Shown here piece by piece: positions 8,216-17,903 of a stretch of DNA of 64,000 bases. Below the pieces are notes generated by a model. That model did no database searches, was not told the origin of the DNA, and saw nothing but the letters and a program-made list of their open reading frames with translations. This DNA comes from Bacteriovorax sp. Seq25_V (GTDB lineage Bacteria > Bdellovibrionota > Bacteriovoracia > Bacteriovoracales > Bacteriovoracaceae): positions 62,001-126,000 of the forward strand of contig NZ_AUNI01000021.1 in the NCBI RefSeq assembly GCF_000447795.1, given 5' to 3'. The translations under genes were made by a program, and so were the position numbers. How positions within the stretch are numbered: the first letter of the stretch is position 1; each line of letters opens with the position of its first letter.

Positions 8216-9661
8216 ATGAAAAGTTCAAAAATAGCACTTATTGCACTATCGACACTTCCTGCATTTGCTCTTCCAATTGACTGGCACGGTGAGTTTCAGG
8301 TTGATACACATAGAATTGAAGAATTTAGAAATATTGAAGATGCAACAGCTGGTACTCCAGGTGATGGATCTCAAGAAGTTAATCTTGCAGGTGGTGAAAA
8401 ATCTAATGCAAGCTTTCAAACTTATATTCTTAAACTAAAGCCAGAAATCGTTATCAACGATTCAACGACTTTTAAGGCAGAGCTAACTACTGGATATGGA
8501 CACGGTGGAAGACTTGGGGAAAGTAATCAGTCTAAGAGAAAAAATTCTAATACGACTGGATTTACAAGTGCTCTTTATAATTATGACACTGTTTCTGATA
8601 GTTCGCTTAACCTAACTCAAGCTTACGCTGTTTTCTATGCGGACACAGCAACTTACACAGTTGGTCGTCAAGCGACAAACTGGGGATTAGGAGCACTTCA
8701 TAATAATGGTGAAGATATGTCGACTAGACATGCAACAATAAGAGATGGAATTACTATTGATTTTAAAATTGGTAATTTCAATATTTCTCCATATTACGCA
8801 AAAATTAGTTCTCGTGAAAACTTAACTAAATCTGCACGTGTTAAAGAAACAGGTGTTAAGATTTTTTATAACAACTTAGATACAGATTTCTCTTTTGGTC
8901 TTCTTTATGCAAAAAATCGTGCTAGTAACTTCGCAAAACTTGAAGATGACAGTACTGGAACAGTAAGAGACTTAGGAAAGACTGATGTAACCGTAACTGA
9001 TATCTATTTTAAAAAAGGTGTTGGAAACTTCACAACAGAAGTTGAGATTCCTCTTTTAAGCGGTGATGTTGGCCACATGTTTAATGATACAGATGCTGCA
9101 AAGTACAAGGCTAAAGCATTCCTTGTGCACAATACATATAACTTCAACAGTAATCACGCGATCAAGTTTAACCTTGGTAAAGTTTCTGGTGACGCTGGAA
9201 CAAAGTCTTCTTACGAAGCTATGTATCTTCACCCGAATTTCCAAATTGCGAATATTTTGTTTAGATACAATCTTGGTGCTGTAGCTGACAAGAATCAAAA
9301 TGTTTTCGATTCTTATGTTAGTAACGTTTTCTATGCTAAATTCGCACACGTTTATAATTCTGGTTCATGGACTTGGGAAAATAGTGTTATCTGGGCAAGA
9401 GCTGAAGAAGTAGCAAAAGCAGGTAAGTCTGCTTACAACCACACAAACAGTAAATACTTCACTGCTAATTACGATCAAAAGGATGATCTAGGATTTGAAA
9501 TTGATTCAAATTTCAAATATCAATGGAATACAGCTGTAACAATCGGTGGTAACTTTGGTTACTTCTTCACTGGTGATTACTTCGCTTACACAAACGAAGC
9601 TCAAGAGAATAAGACAAAAAACAGTTATGCATTAAAAGCATTTGTGAACGTTAAGTTCTAA
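8216..9661 (+). CDS. Outer-membrane beta-barrel protein, porin-like
   Basis: A 481-residue exported protein with a signal peptide (MKSSKIALIALSTLPAFALP, cleavage near AFA-L). Alternating hydrophobic and polar strands follow, ending in an aromatic C-terminal strand (...AFVNVKF) typical of BAM substrates. Conserved stretches such as YTVGRQATNWGLGALHNNGED resemble alginate/OprD-like or uncharacterised delta-proteobacterial porins, but I do not recognise the exact family. The start is the ATG at 8216 with GAGGTG 9 nt upstream; an in-frame GTG at 8204 lies inside that ribosome site. It is followed directly by a strong bidirectional terminator. A role in solute passage is inference. Confidence 0.8.
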   Translation: MKSSKIALIALSTLPAFALPIDWHGEFQVDTHRIEEFRNIEDATAGTPGDGSQEVNLAGGEKSNASFQTYILKLKPEIVINDSTTFKAELTTGYGHGGRLGESNQSKRKNSNTTGFTSALYNYDTVSDSSLNLTQAYAVFYADTATYTVGRQATNWGLGALHNNGEDMSTRHATIRDGITIDFKIGNFNISPYYAKISSRENLTKSARVKETGVKIFYNNLDTDFSFGLLYAKNRASNFAKLEDDSTGTVRDLGKTDVTVTDIYFKKGVGNFTTEVEIPLLSGDVGHMFNDTDAAKYKAKAFLVHNTYNFNSNHAIKFNLGKVSGDAGTKSSYEAMYLHPNFQIANILFRYNLGAVADKNQNVFDSYVSNVFYAKFAHVYNSGSWTWENSVIWARAEEVAKAGKSAYNHTNSKYFTANYDQKDDLGFEIDSNFKYQWNTAVTIGGNFGYFFTGDYFAYTNEAQENKTKNSYALKAFVNVKF

Positions 9662-9668
9662 AAATAAG

Positions 9669-9695
9669 AAAGCCCACATTATGTGGGCTTTTTTT
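9669..9695. terminator. Bidirectional rho-independent terminator
   Basis: Stem AAAGCCCACAT/ATGTGGGCTTT with a very short loop, followed by a T run on the plus strand and preceded by A residues that give a T run on the minus strand. It lies between the convergent outer-membrane protein and the coiled-coil protein genes. Confidence 0.9.
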
Positions 9696-11746
9696 TATCT
9701 ATAACCTTGATACTGATATGGATTTGTAAAAGTACTTCCGCCGGCTGCAGGAGCTCTTATCTGTTGTTGCTGTGGAAACATCTGCATTTGCTGCATCGGT
9801 TGACTCACTTGAGCTCCCGAAAAATCAACATAAGGCATGAAATCTAATCCTGCTGTTGCACTATTGCCAACATCAAAGAAGCTATAGTCGTAATTACCAG
9901 TATATGATTCAGTTCCAAATAAATTTCCATTCGCCATTTGATTTCTTAGTTTTGCAGCTTGATATTGATCACTCATTGTCTGATAGCTAGAAATTAAGTT
10001 TTGCTGTTGAGTAATAGCATTTCCATATTTATTACTCCACTCGTTCATAAACTGACGATTCTTATTCTGCATAGTTGATTGAAAGCCACTATATAATTGA
10101 GTCTTTCTCTGCATCCAATTCTGACAACTTTGTGAATAGAGACCATCACCACAGTAAGCCTTATCTCCTCGAGTCATATACTGCTGTATATATTCTTGTT
10201 GTGATTGAAAACCTGATTGAAACTGCTTTCTCTCTTGCTGACTACGTGAGTATAACTCAGCAAGTACTTTCCTTCTTCTTTCTATTGGTGCACTACTTCC
10301 ACTCTTAAGTTGTCTTTCGTCATCCCAAAGGTTAACAGTTTTAAGATACTTATCATTAGACATTTGCTTACTTTTTGTTTCAGCTTCTGCGAGAGATATC
10401 TTCGTACCTCTATCATCAGTATCACCTTCATACACTCGTTTATACAGTTGTGCGTTTACTACGGCTTCGAAAGATTCCTTCGTAGCACTTTTCATATTCG
10501 CTTCCTTCAGACCACGAATAAAAGTAACGAACTTATCGCCACGTTCCGAATTCTCTCTATTGAATACTGATATCAGCTCTGAAAGTTTTTTAATTTCTTC
10601 ATCAATAGCTTCTTTTCTATCGTCATCAGCATCTTCTCTTTCTGCAAGAAGTACTTTAAGATCGTTCTTTATTTGAGGAAGCAATTCATCATTAAATCTT
10701 TTCATTAATGCTTCATATTCTTTACCAAGTTTTTTAGCTTCTGATTTACTGACACCAATTTTCTTTCCTTCCTCTACATCTTCCTCAGAAGGCTGAAATT
10801 TATCCTCGATATTATCTAGCTTCTCTGCCATCTCATCAACTTCTTCTTTTAGAAGATTGTATTTCATCTTATTCAAACTCTGAATAAGCGGAGTGAAGTT
10901 CCCAAGCGTATCTGCTTTTAATAAGTCTTCACGGATTGCATCTACGTCATGAAGTGATGCATTCGGATTTTTACAAACAGCTTCTGCCTGATCTAAAAGT
11001 CGTGTTTTCTCTGTTTGGTATAGTCTAAATGCTAAATTCTGTGGAGATTCAGTTTTCATACAATTCCACTTTGCTTCAGTAGAATCGCCTAAGCCATTTG
11101 GAACATTTGAAAAAACTGTTGCATTGTAAACAGATGACGATTGTGGAGAAACTACTAAAACTTCTGAGTCTCTACTACTATCAACACCACTAAATGAAAC
11201 CGCTTTCTTGAATCCACCGCGAGTGATGAATCCCTGCTTATCAGCGACATTATAATCAATCACACCATCCTTAATTAATTCTGGGCGTGATTTCTTTAGC
11301 TCGTCGATACAGTTTTCATATTTTATTTCCAGAGTATCACCAGGCATCGCGGCCATCTCTGGAGAAGGTTTTATATCAAATTTTAAATAGAGGTTATTAT
11401 CTGTACCAACTTTTGATGAAAGATTTATTTTATCAATACAGCCGTTAAAGTATTCAGGAATATTAACTATAACTTCACCATTCTTCGTTTCAAGTTCAAC
11501 AGGCTTGCCTGTAAGACTTGTTATAAAATCATAAGAAACAGCGTTTCCTTTATCACATTTTATGTCTGATACTGTTGCGTCTCTAGCAGGTTCACTTGTA
11601 TAAGGCCTGTCTTGGCTAGTTCCATTAGTTGAAGAACCTATACCAGGTGAGTTATCAATTCTAGACCCTAGTCTTACTTTTCCAAATGATGGTGCAGCTA
11701 CCGCTAAAGCGACACAAGTAGTAAGAATTTTTTTCGTTTTTCTCAT
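9695..11746 (-). CDS. Exported coiled-coil protein with Gln-rich C-terminus, unknown function
   Basis: I do not recognise this 683-residue protein. It has a signal peptide (MRKTKKILTTCVALAVAAPSFG). The N-terminal third may be beta-rich, with two or three Cys. The central charged helical section (about 290-420) is very rich in Glu, Lys and Leu and probably coiled coil. The C-terminus is rich in Gln, Tyr, Asn and Met (YIQQYMTRGD, QPMQQMQMFPQQQQ). The composition suggests a periplasmic or surface structural protein. It follows another exported protein gene on the same strand, but a terminator at 11759-11797 separates them. Confidence 0.75.
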   Translation of the reverse strand: MRKTKKILTTCVALAVAAPSFGKVRLGSRIDNSPGIGSSTNGTSQDRPYTSEPARDATVSDIKCDKGNAVSYDFITSLTGKPVELETKNGEVIVNIPEYFNGCIDKINLSSKVGTDNNLYLKFDIKPSPEMAAMPGDTLEIKYENCIDELKKSRPELIKDGVIDYNVADKQGFITRGGFKKAVSFSGVDSSRDSEVLVVSPQSSSVYNATVFSNVPNGLGDSTEAKWNCMKTESPQNLAFRLYQTEKTRLLDQAEAVCKNPNASLHDVDAIREDLLKADTLGNFTPLIQSLNKMKYNLLKEEVDEMAEKLDNIEDKFQPSEEDVEEGKKIGVSKSEAKKLGKEYEALMKRFNDELLPQIKNDLKVLLAEREDADDDRKEAIDEEIKKLSELISVFNRENSERGDKFVTFIRGLKEANMKSATKESFEAVVNAQLYKRVYEGDTDDRGTKISLAEAETKSKQMSNDKYLKTVNLWDDERQLKSGSSAPIERRRKVLAELYSRSQQERKQFQSGFQSQQEYIQQYMTRGDKAYCGDGLYSQSCQNWMQRKTQLYSGFQSTMQNKNRQFMNEWSNKYGNAITQQQNLISSYQTMSDQYQAAKLRNQMANGNLFGTESYTGNYDYSFFDVGNSATAGLDFMPYVDFSGAQVSQPMQQMQMFPQQQQIRAPAAGGSTFTNPYQYQGYR

Positions 11747-11758
11747 GATAATTTCCTA

Positions 11759-11797
11759 TAAAAAAATATTCCTCGTTTACCTTTCGGACAAACGAGG
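11759..11797 (-). terminator. Rho-independent terminator
   Basis: Stem CCTCGTTT/AAACGAGG (11771-11797) with about 11 nt of loop, followed on the minus strand by AATATTTTTTT. It lies just past the exported protein gene at 11848-12867. Confidence 0.8.
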
Positions 11798-11847
11798 TGA
11801 ATTCTTGACTTTTTTTCTTGTAATGGAGAATTATCAGGTACTTACGT

Positions 11848-12867
11848 CTAAAAAAACGTATCTTTTAACAGAATTTGTGGTTGGTTATCAGAGCTTTCTG
11901 GTTGAGTATATTTTGTGTTTTCAATGATTTTTTTGTATTCACTAACTCTCTCAGAGAATGATTTATTCTTACTTTGAAATGTATAGTAGTTAACAATCTC
12001 TATCTCATTTTCATACTGCTTGTTTTTGAATAAATATTTTTTGGGTAGTTGGTATTGTTTAAAAGTAACATAATCATTTGGAATAATAGCTACCTCATCT
12101 ATCTCCATGTTCAACTTCAAACTCTTTAATTGATGTGTCTCATTTTTGAATTTTGCTGTTAGTCTATCTGTTTCAATATTCCAAAAAAACTCAGCGCCAT
12201 CTTTACTAAGCTTAATGTGTGTTTGTTGATTATAGATAGATCCTGTTAACATACCTTCAATTCTTTTTTTCTCTTCTTCATCCTCAGAAGTGAGTGGAGA
12301 AACTGGCTCCACTAATGCAGCTCCCTCTTCTACAGTTATTCCATCTTTCTTCATTTGCTTTTTCTTCTTATCGTACTCATTTTTGTTAATGAGATATTTT
12401 TTATACTTAGCAAATAATTCTTTCTTCTCTAAATTGACCAATTCACTATTCAAAGTATAGTTACTATCGAATTTTTTAATAATTTTGCTTATCATTACAG
12501 AAGAGTTTGTAGTGAACATACTCAGTGTTGCAAAATTTAGGTTTCTCATGGTTCTATTTTCTTCTTTTAATAAGTCCATTTCATTGCTTAAAAATTTAAC
12601 GTCAATAATATGATCATTGTCCATTTCAGCCGTAGCATACTTTGCTATAATTACTTCTTTTCTCTCTCCAGATGTGTTGTTGATAAGTACTTTATAAAAT
12701 GCTGTATCTGCTACTGCTTCCTCTTCATGGGGCTTAACACTCGCCTTAACATTTACAACGATCAAATTGTCTGTAATATCAGGATTGATTGAGTTTCTAA
12801 ACAGCCCTTCCATTGTTGGAATTGCTGCAAATGTATTTAAAGTTAAAAGTAATACTAAAATTTTCAT
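11848..12867 (-). CDS. Exported protein of unknown function
   Basis: 339 residues from the ATG at 12867, which has GGAG 6 nt upstream; an in-frame GTG 12 nt earlier overlaps that ribosome site and is less likely. A short signal peptide (MKILVLLLTLNTFA) leads into a mixed, probably beta-rich domain, then a Lys/Glu-rich helical section (KKYLINKNEYDKKKKQMKKD) and a further mixed domain. There are no recognisable catalytic motifs and no Cys pairs. The periplasmic or surface location is inferred from the signal peptide. Confidence 0.7.
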   Translation of the reverse strand: MKILVLLLTLNTFAAIPTMEGLFRNSINPDITDNLIVVNVKASVKPHEEEAVADTAFYKVLINNTSGERKEVIIAKYATAEMDNDHIIDVKFLSNEMDLLKEENRTMRNLNFATLSMFTTNSSVMISKIIKKFDSNYTLNSELVNLEKKELFAKYKKYLINKNEYDKKKKQMKKDGITVEEGAALVEPVSPLTSEDEEEKKRIEGMLTGSIYNQQTHIKLSKDGAEFFWNIETDRLTAKFKNETHQLKSLKLNMEIDEVAIIPNDYVTFKQYQLPKKYLFKNKQYENEIEIVNYYTFQSKNKSFSERVSEYKKIIENTKYTQPESSDNQPQILLKDTFF

Positions 12868-13008
12868 AATTTTCTCCACGACTCTATTTTACACATTTAC
12901 TCAATATCATCCAGCTCAATTTACTTGAGTATTTCGCTTCATCTTTCTTTGTTCGACCTTTCCATTTTTTTATCATAAAATTAGATAAAATTTAATCTCG
13001 GAGATAAC

Positions 13009-13866
13009 ATGAAGTTTACTCTTGCATGCTTGCTAACAACTTTTACTTTCGCAAAGACTCTTAATTTTGAAACTGCTAGGACTAAATCTACGGCCGGAGC
13101 TGGGGTAGCATCTATCTTAATGAACGAGGCAACTGTTACAAACCCTGCGCCACTCGCTTTCTTTAATTTATCTTCCATTTATTTTGAAAAGTTTTCCTCA
13201 ACTATAACAAATGATGATAATTCATCTGAACTTGATAACTATGCGTTTATTGCTTCTGATTCAAGTAAGAACCTTAAGGGATCAGTTGCTTATATTAAAT
13301 CTTCTTCCGATGGACTTAAAAATAAACAATTTAATGTTGCCTTCGCAGCAACAACTGGAAAAAAGTCTGCTGCAGGTATTACATATAAAGATGTGAAGAA
13401 GCAATATCGTTTCCAAAACCAAGTTATAACTAAAAACTACAAACAGTTTGTTCCGGGTGTCTTTCATGTCGTGAATCAAGACTTCTCTCTTGGATTTGTT
13501 GCGATTGATCCGCTTAGAAAAAACCCACAGGAGTCTAAAGTAATACTTGGTGCACAATACACAGTTCTTAATTACATTACGCTCATGCTTGATGTTGGTG
13601 CTGATTATAAAGAAGACCTTAACAGTAAATCTCTAATACGCTCTGCTGCACAAGTAAGAATCTTCAACGACTTCTTCTTTCGTGTAGGTGCTTACGAGGA
13701 TAAGGGACTTAAAGAAAGAGGAAATGGTATTGGAATTGGTTGGGTACAACCGAAACTTGTAATTGATCTAGCATTGAAGAACACTAAAGTTTCCGAAAGC
13801 TTAGAACTTCAACAAGATAAAGAAGAAATTAAAGAAACTTCTTTTTCACTCTCATATAGATTCTAG
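13009..13866 (+). CDS. Outer-membrane barrel protein, FadL/PorV-like
   Basis: 285 residues with a signal peptide (MKFTLACLLTTFTFAKT). The mature N-terminus (TAGAGVASILMNEATVTNPAP) is reminiscent of the gly/ala-rich plug motif of FadL, PorV and UPF0164-type barrels (GGAGVA...NPA). Repeated amphipathic strands end in SFSLSYRF, a typical BAM C-terminal signature. Start ATG with GGAG 6-7 nt upstream. It is followed after 1 nt by the CFI-box protein gene, then LptF/G and GT39 genes with 4-nt overlaps, so these four form one operon with an envelope theme. Confidence 0.75.
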   Translation: MKFTLACLLTTFTFAKTLNFETARTKSTAGAGVASILMNEATVTNPAPLAFFNLSSIYFEKFSSTITNDDNSSELDNYAFIASDSSKNLKGSVAYIKSSSDGLKNKQFNVAFAATTGKKSAAGITYKDVKKQYRFQNQVITKNYKQFVPGVFHVVNQDFSLGFVAIDPLRKNPQESKVILGAQYTVLNYITLMLDVGADYKEDLNSKSLIRSAAQVRIFNDFFFRVGAYEDKGLKERGNGIGIGWVQPKLVIDLALKNTKVSESLELQQDKEEIKETSFSLSYRF

Positions 13867-13867
13867 A

Positions 13868-14587
13868 ATGGCCGCAAAAGATAAGAAAGATAAATCACAA
13901 GAAGAAGAGAAACACTCTGATGGCATGATTAATGCCTACCGAGATAGACTCAAGGTCCTTAAACATGCTCAGGAATTTTCATCGAAAGGCGAAATACCAA
14001 AAGCCGTTGAAAAATACTCCCAATACCTTGGCATCCTTGCAGCATATAACAGGACAACTGAGCCACAACTGTCTCCTAAGATGTTTGATCCGGTAAAGGA
14101 TTTAACTGAGATGCTTTTGATAAGCCATGCTTACTGGGATCTTGCACGTTCATACGATCGTAGTCCAAAGCTACAAAAAGAATGTATTCGCTGTCTTCAG
14201 CAATTTATTTCATTTACTCTAGGTTTCAAATTTCAACACGTTAATGCTCAAATGTTAAAGAAATTTATCAAGAGCAAGAAAGTCTATAATAAAAAAGCAT
14301 TTGAACAAGCACTAGCGAGGATTAATGTAGAATCAAAAGCTTGTTTTATTGCGACTCATGCTTACCCATCAAATGATAACTTCATTCTTGATGACTTACG
14401 TAAGTTTAAATCTATTTTATTAGAGTCGAGAGTTGGGGCTCTCTTTGTTGATACATACTATTCTGTATCGCCAAGACTTGTGGACTTTCTTGATAATCGC
14501 AAGAATCTCAATACAATAATTACAAATTTTCTGATAAAACCTTTTTTGAAATTAACTCATAGGGTACTTAAAATTTTTATATTATGA
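13868..14587 (+). CDS. CFI-box C-terminal domain protein, unknown function
   Basis: 239 residues, no signal peptide. A Lys/Glu-rich start is followed by a helical section that resembles a tetratricopeptide-like pair (about 25-115). From about 156 it carries the CFI-box: ACFIATHAYPS, then LDDLRKFKSILL and a hydrophobic VGALFVDTYYSVSPRLVDFL, matching the pattern CFIATAAYGS...LRxFRD..L. This C-terminal box recurs on many otherwise unrelated bacterial proteins; its biochemical role is unknown to me. Here the usual AAYG is HAYP. The stop overlaps the ATG of the LptF/G gene. Confidence 0.7.
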   Translation: MAAKDKKDKSQEEEKHSDGMINAYRDRLKVLKHAQEFSSKGEIPKAVEKYSQYLGILAAYNRTTEPQLSPKMFDPVKDLTEMLLISHAYWDLARSYDRSPKLQKECIRCLQQFISFTLGFKFQHVNAQMLKKFIKSKKVYNKKAFEQALARINVESKACFIATHAYPSNDNFILDDLRKFKSILLESRVGALFVDTYYSVSPRLVDFLDNRKNLNTIITNFLIKPFLKLTHRVLKIFIL

Positions 14588-15687
14588 TTATCAGAAAACT
14601 TATAACAAGAGAATGGATCCGTTTTTGTGCTGCTGCGTTCGTTGCACTCTTGAGTCTATTATCTGTTGGAAATCTTGTTACTGGTTTTATGCGTGGTAAT
14701 GTTTCTGCTTCTGAAGTTCTTCTAAGCTACTTAATTCAAGTGCCCAACTTTATGATTCAGATCCTTCCGGTTTCATGTCTTATCGCCTCTCTTTTTAGTA
14801 TTAATAAACTAAAGAATAGAAATGAGTTAACGGCCATCTTCGCTGCAGGATATTCACGCCAATCATATATTATTGATCTCTTACAAGTTAGTACATATGT
14901 CGCTGTTCTACAATTTATCCTCAGTGCTTATATATCACCTTATATTAATTCTAAGAGATTTGATCTTCTCGAGGATTCTGTAACGAAGTTTAGAAGTCTT
15001 AAAACGCAAGGTCTCAGTTCATCTACCATTGGAAGTGGTGAAGTTTGGTACAAAAGCGGTGATTACTATTTCTCTTTTTCACACTTTGATACTAAAGCAA
15101 ACAAGCTCTTCAATATTAACATTTACTCATTTGATACAGAATATAAGCTAAAGAAGATTACATCTATTCCATCAATGTCTTACAATTTTAATGATAAGAC
15201 GTGGCTACCTGACAATGTTAAAGAAATTGCTCTTTTGAATACACCAACCTTTCCTCGAATAGAAGAATATGTTTCTCCAATTTTTCTCAATGAACAACTT
15301 GAAGACTTCAAGAAAATTGAATCTGATATTACAACTCTGAGCTTTTTTAAGCTTTATGACTACATTAGACAGCTAAGAAGAAGTGGAATTAATATTGGTG
15401 AATATCTAGTGATTTTTTATAAACATATTTCAGATTCCATCATTTGTATTATATTTGCACTATTGGCTGCGATACCAATCTTTAATCCAAATAGACGAAA
15501 CTCTTCTTTTGGGAAAAGTGCAAGCTTTGTCTTTACCTTTACTTTACTCTACTGGCTTGTCCAAACGTATTTCATTGAACTAGGTAAGAACTTAAAAATC
15601 ATTCCACTTCTTGCATGTTTTACGGTACCTTTCCTCTTCTCTGTATTTATATTTGTAGTATTTTATAAAAATAGGAAACTGGCTTGA
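14584..15687 (+). CDS. LptF/LptG family permease
   Basis: 367 residues of the YjgP/YjgQ family. These inner-membrane subunits work with LptB to extract lipopolysaccharide and push it to LptC/A. TM helices lie at about 14-34, 56-76 and 100-120, a periplasmic beta-jellyroll spans 125-260, and three TM helices follow. Only one LptF/G-type gene is visible; the partner must be elsewhere. It starts with a 4-nt overlap with the upstream CFI-box gene and ends with a 4-nt overlap with the GT39 gene. LptF cannot be told from LptG by eye. Confidence 0.88.
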   Translation: MIIRKLITREWIRFCAAAFVALLSLLSVGNLVTGFMRGNVSASEVLLSYLIQVPNFMIQILPVSCLIASLFSINKLKNRNELTAIFAAGYSRQSYIIDLLQVSTYVAVLQFILSAYISPYINSKRFDLLEDSVTKFRSLKTQGLSSSTIGSGEVWYKSGDYYFSFSHFDTKANKLFNINIYSFDTEYKLKKITSIPSMSYNFNDKTWLPDNVKEIALLNTPTFPRIEEYVSPIFLNEQLEDFKKIESDITTLSFFKLYDYIRQLRRSGINIGEYLVIFYKHISDSIICIIFALLAAIPIFNPNRRNSSFGKSASFVFTFTLLYWLVQTYFIELGKNLKIIPLLACFTVPFLFSVFIFVVFYKNRKLA

Positions 15688-17279
15688 TTACGCAACTTAA
15701 AAAGTATTTTCTCCCTTTCGCTATATTAATCGTTTGTTTTTTTTATTTCTTTGATCTTTCAAACCTTGATGCTTTAAGACAAGGAACAGAGGGTTTTTAT
15801 TTACAAATTTCTAAAGAAATGTTTGAAGCTAATTCTTGGCTTACTCCTTATTATCGAGGAGCTCGTCATTGGTCTAAACCATTTCTACACTTTTTATTTC
15901 CTTTTCCTCTATATGAAACTGGGTTTTTCACGAACATTCAAGCTGCTCGATTATCGATTGCGTTTATTACAATTGTTTCTATTTTTATCACGGCTAAACT
16001 ACTCGAAAAGAGAACAAAAATTGCGCCCTATGCGACTTTTCTCTTCTTCCTTTCTTCAGTTGGCCTAATAAAATACGGTCGAATTTTTATGATGGAAATT
16101 CCACTTAGTCTTTTATGCTTTGTTGGCTCTCTCTTTCTCTATGAATATTTAAAGTCCCCAACTAAGAAGTACCTTTTTTTTGCAACGCTCTTCATCTCGC
16201 TTTCGATTTTAATAAAAGGGCCTGTTTCTTTTGTGTTAAGTAGTGCCTCTATTGGCTTCTATATACTTTTTAACTTCCTTATTAAGAAAGAAAAAATACC
16301 TTTTAAAACCCTTTCAATCTATGTTGGATGCACACTTTTCTTCTCTTCTCTATGGTTTATTCGCTCATATGTTGTTTATGGTGATGAATTCTTTAATTAC
16401 TTTTTCCTTCGTGAGAACATGGGAAAATTTTCTACAAAAAGCTATCCAATTCGACATGTATTCCAGGGGCTACTTATATTTTCTCTTCCTTGGAGTCTTT
16501 ACCTTCCAAGTATTATTAAAAACAAATACCGCTCATTTAATCTAAGTAATGATTTTCTAAATTTCATTTTTATTCATTGTTTCTTTTTTTTCGTCATCTG
16601 GCTTATCCCAACTCAACGGTCACATCACTATGCAATGCCAGCGATTCCATTTTTCTTAACGCTTATTCTTTTTGGTCTCAATGACAATAAGATACTCATT
16701 TCTAAATTTGCAAATATTTCTATTACACTTTTTATGAGTTTTGTAATTGGTGTACTACTTATACCGACATTCAAGGCAGAGCTATTTCCTGAGCATCATA
16801 ATTTGACTTTATTCATGATACTTACACTTTCAATTCTTATTTTGAGTATCATAGTTTTTATCAAATCCAAGAATATTTCTCTCAAATCTTTATCTTGTCT
16901 AATTTTTATTGGGTGGATTTGGGTTTTCGTTGCACCACAGTTTATACCTGCTCAACTTCCACCTAAGGCAATAGAACTTATCGGAGATAGAAACCTTGCC
17001 GGGTTTGTGAATAAACCATATTTTATTGAGGAAGCAATAGGAAGAGATATGACTCTTATGCAGCCCCACAGATTACGTGAAAATATCGACAATACATCAA
17101 TATTCATACTCAGTTTTGATTCTTACCAATCGCTTAATTTTGCCCAAAGTTGTTCTATTTTAACTGACTGGAAAATATGGAAGCGTAGAACTAGAATGCA
17201 TGAAATTATTGATGCAATTTCCTCTAATAATATCAATAAGATAAGAACCAAATACGTCCTCTTTGAGTGTAAACTATAA
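15684..17279 (+). CDS. ArnT-like glycosyltransferase family 39 membrane protein
   Basis: 531 residues, about ten TM helices. The first periplasmic loop carries the PMT/ArnT signature: an acidic residue in RQGTEGFYLQISKEM and then YYRGARHWSKPF. GT39 enzymes use polyprenyl-phosphate sugars as donors; ArnT modifies lipid A. Next to an LPS-export permease gene, lipid A or core decoration is a sensible guess, but the substrate cannot be read from the sequence. The TTG start overlaps the previous stop (TTGA). A 37-bp gap precedes def. Confidence 0.85.
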   Translation: MITQLKKYFLPFAILIVCFFYFFDLSNLDALRQGTEGFYLQISKEMFEANSWLTPYYRGARHWSKPFLHFLFPFPLYETGFFTNIQAARLSIAFITIVSIFITAKLLEKRTKIAPYATFLFFLSSVGLIKYGRIFMMEIPLSLLCFVGSLFLYEYLKSPTKKYLFFATLFISLSILIKGPVSFVLSSASIGFYILFNFLIKKEKIPFKTLSIYVGCTLFFSSLWFIRSYVVYGDEFFNYFFLRENMGKFSTKSYPIRHVFQGLLIFSLPWSLYLPSIIKNKYRSFNLSNDFLNFIFIHCFFFFVIWLIPTQRSHHYAMPAIPFFLTLILFGLNDNKILISKFANISITLFMSFVIGVLLIPTFKAELFPEHHNLTLFMILTLSILILSIIVFIKSKNISLKSLSCLIFIGWIWVFVAPQFIPAQLPPKAIELIGDRNLAGFVNKPYFIEEAIGRDMTLMQPHRLRENIDNTSIFILSFDSYQSLNFAQSCSILTDWKIWKRRTRMHEIIDAISSNNINKIRTKYVLFECKL

Positions 17280-17316
17280 CTAGACTAACGCATAGCACGC
17301 ATGCTATAGAATTGTT

Positions 17317-17898
17317 ATGAATATATTAGAAAATTACACTCTCGAGGGCGAGCTGCTTCCGATTTTTACGATGCCAGCTCCAGTATTAAAACAAGTAGCT
17401 AAACCAGTTGAAGTTTTTGACGAAGACTTGAAAAAACTTTGCAAGGATATGCTCTACACAATGTACCACGCACCAGGAATTGGCCTGGCGGCTCCGCAAG
17501 TTGGTAAATCAATCCGTCTTTTTGTAATGGATATCGATTACAATCGTGAAGAAATTACTAAGGCAGATGGTTCTAAAGACTTTGCTCTTTCAGACTTCCA
17601 ACCAAAAATCTTTATCAACCCAGTTATTGAAAAAATTTCTGGTGAAATTCTTTATGAAGAAGGTTGTTTATCTGTTCCTGGAATTTACGAAGAAGTTTCA
17701 AGAAGTGAACATATCAAAATCAAATACCAAGATATCAATGGTGATCACCATGAAATGGAAGCACATGAACTCCTTTCAGTTTGTATCCAACATGAGAATG
17801 ATCATCTTGATGGCATTGTATTTCTTGAAAGACTAAGTACTCTAAAAAGAAATTTCTTAACGAAGAAGTATCTAAAAGCAAAAAAGAAAAAAGGATAG
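17317..17898 (+). CDS. def: Peptide deformylase
   Basis: Removes the formyl group from nascent N-terminal Met. 193 residues. Motif 1 is GIGLAAPQVG (54-63), motif 2 is EGCLSVPG (115-122) with the metal-binding Cys117, and motif 3 is HENDH (159-163), where the second position of the usual HExxH is intact. An insertion of about ten residues (EEITKADGSKDFALSDF) lies between motifs 1 and 2. It is followed 5 nt later by fmt, the usual pairing. Confidence 0.96.
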   Translation: MNILENYTLEGELLPIFTMPAPVLKQVAKPVEVFDEDLKKLCKDMLYTMYHAPGIGLAAPQVGKSIRLFVMDIDYNREEITKADGSKDFALSDFQPKIFINPVIEKISGEILYEEGCLSVPGIYEEVSRSEHIKIKYQDINGDHHEMEAHELLSVCIQHENDHLDGIVFLERLSTLKRNFLTKKYLKAKKKKG

Positions 17899-17903
17899 TA
17901 CTC

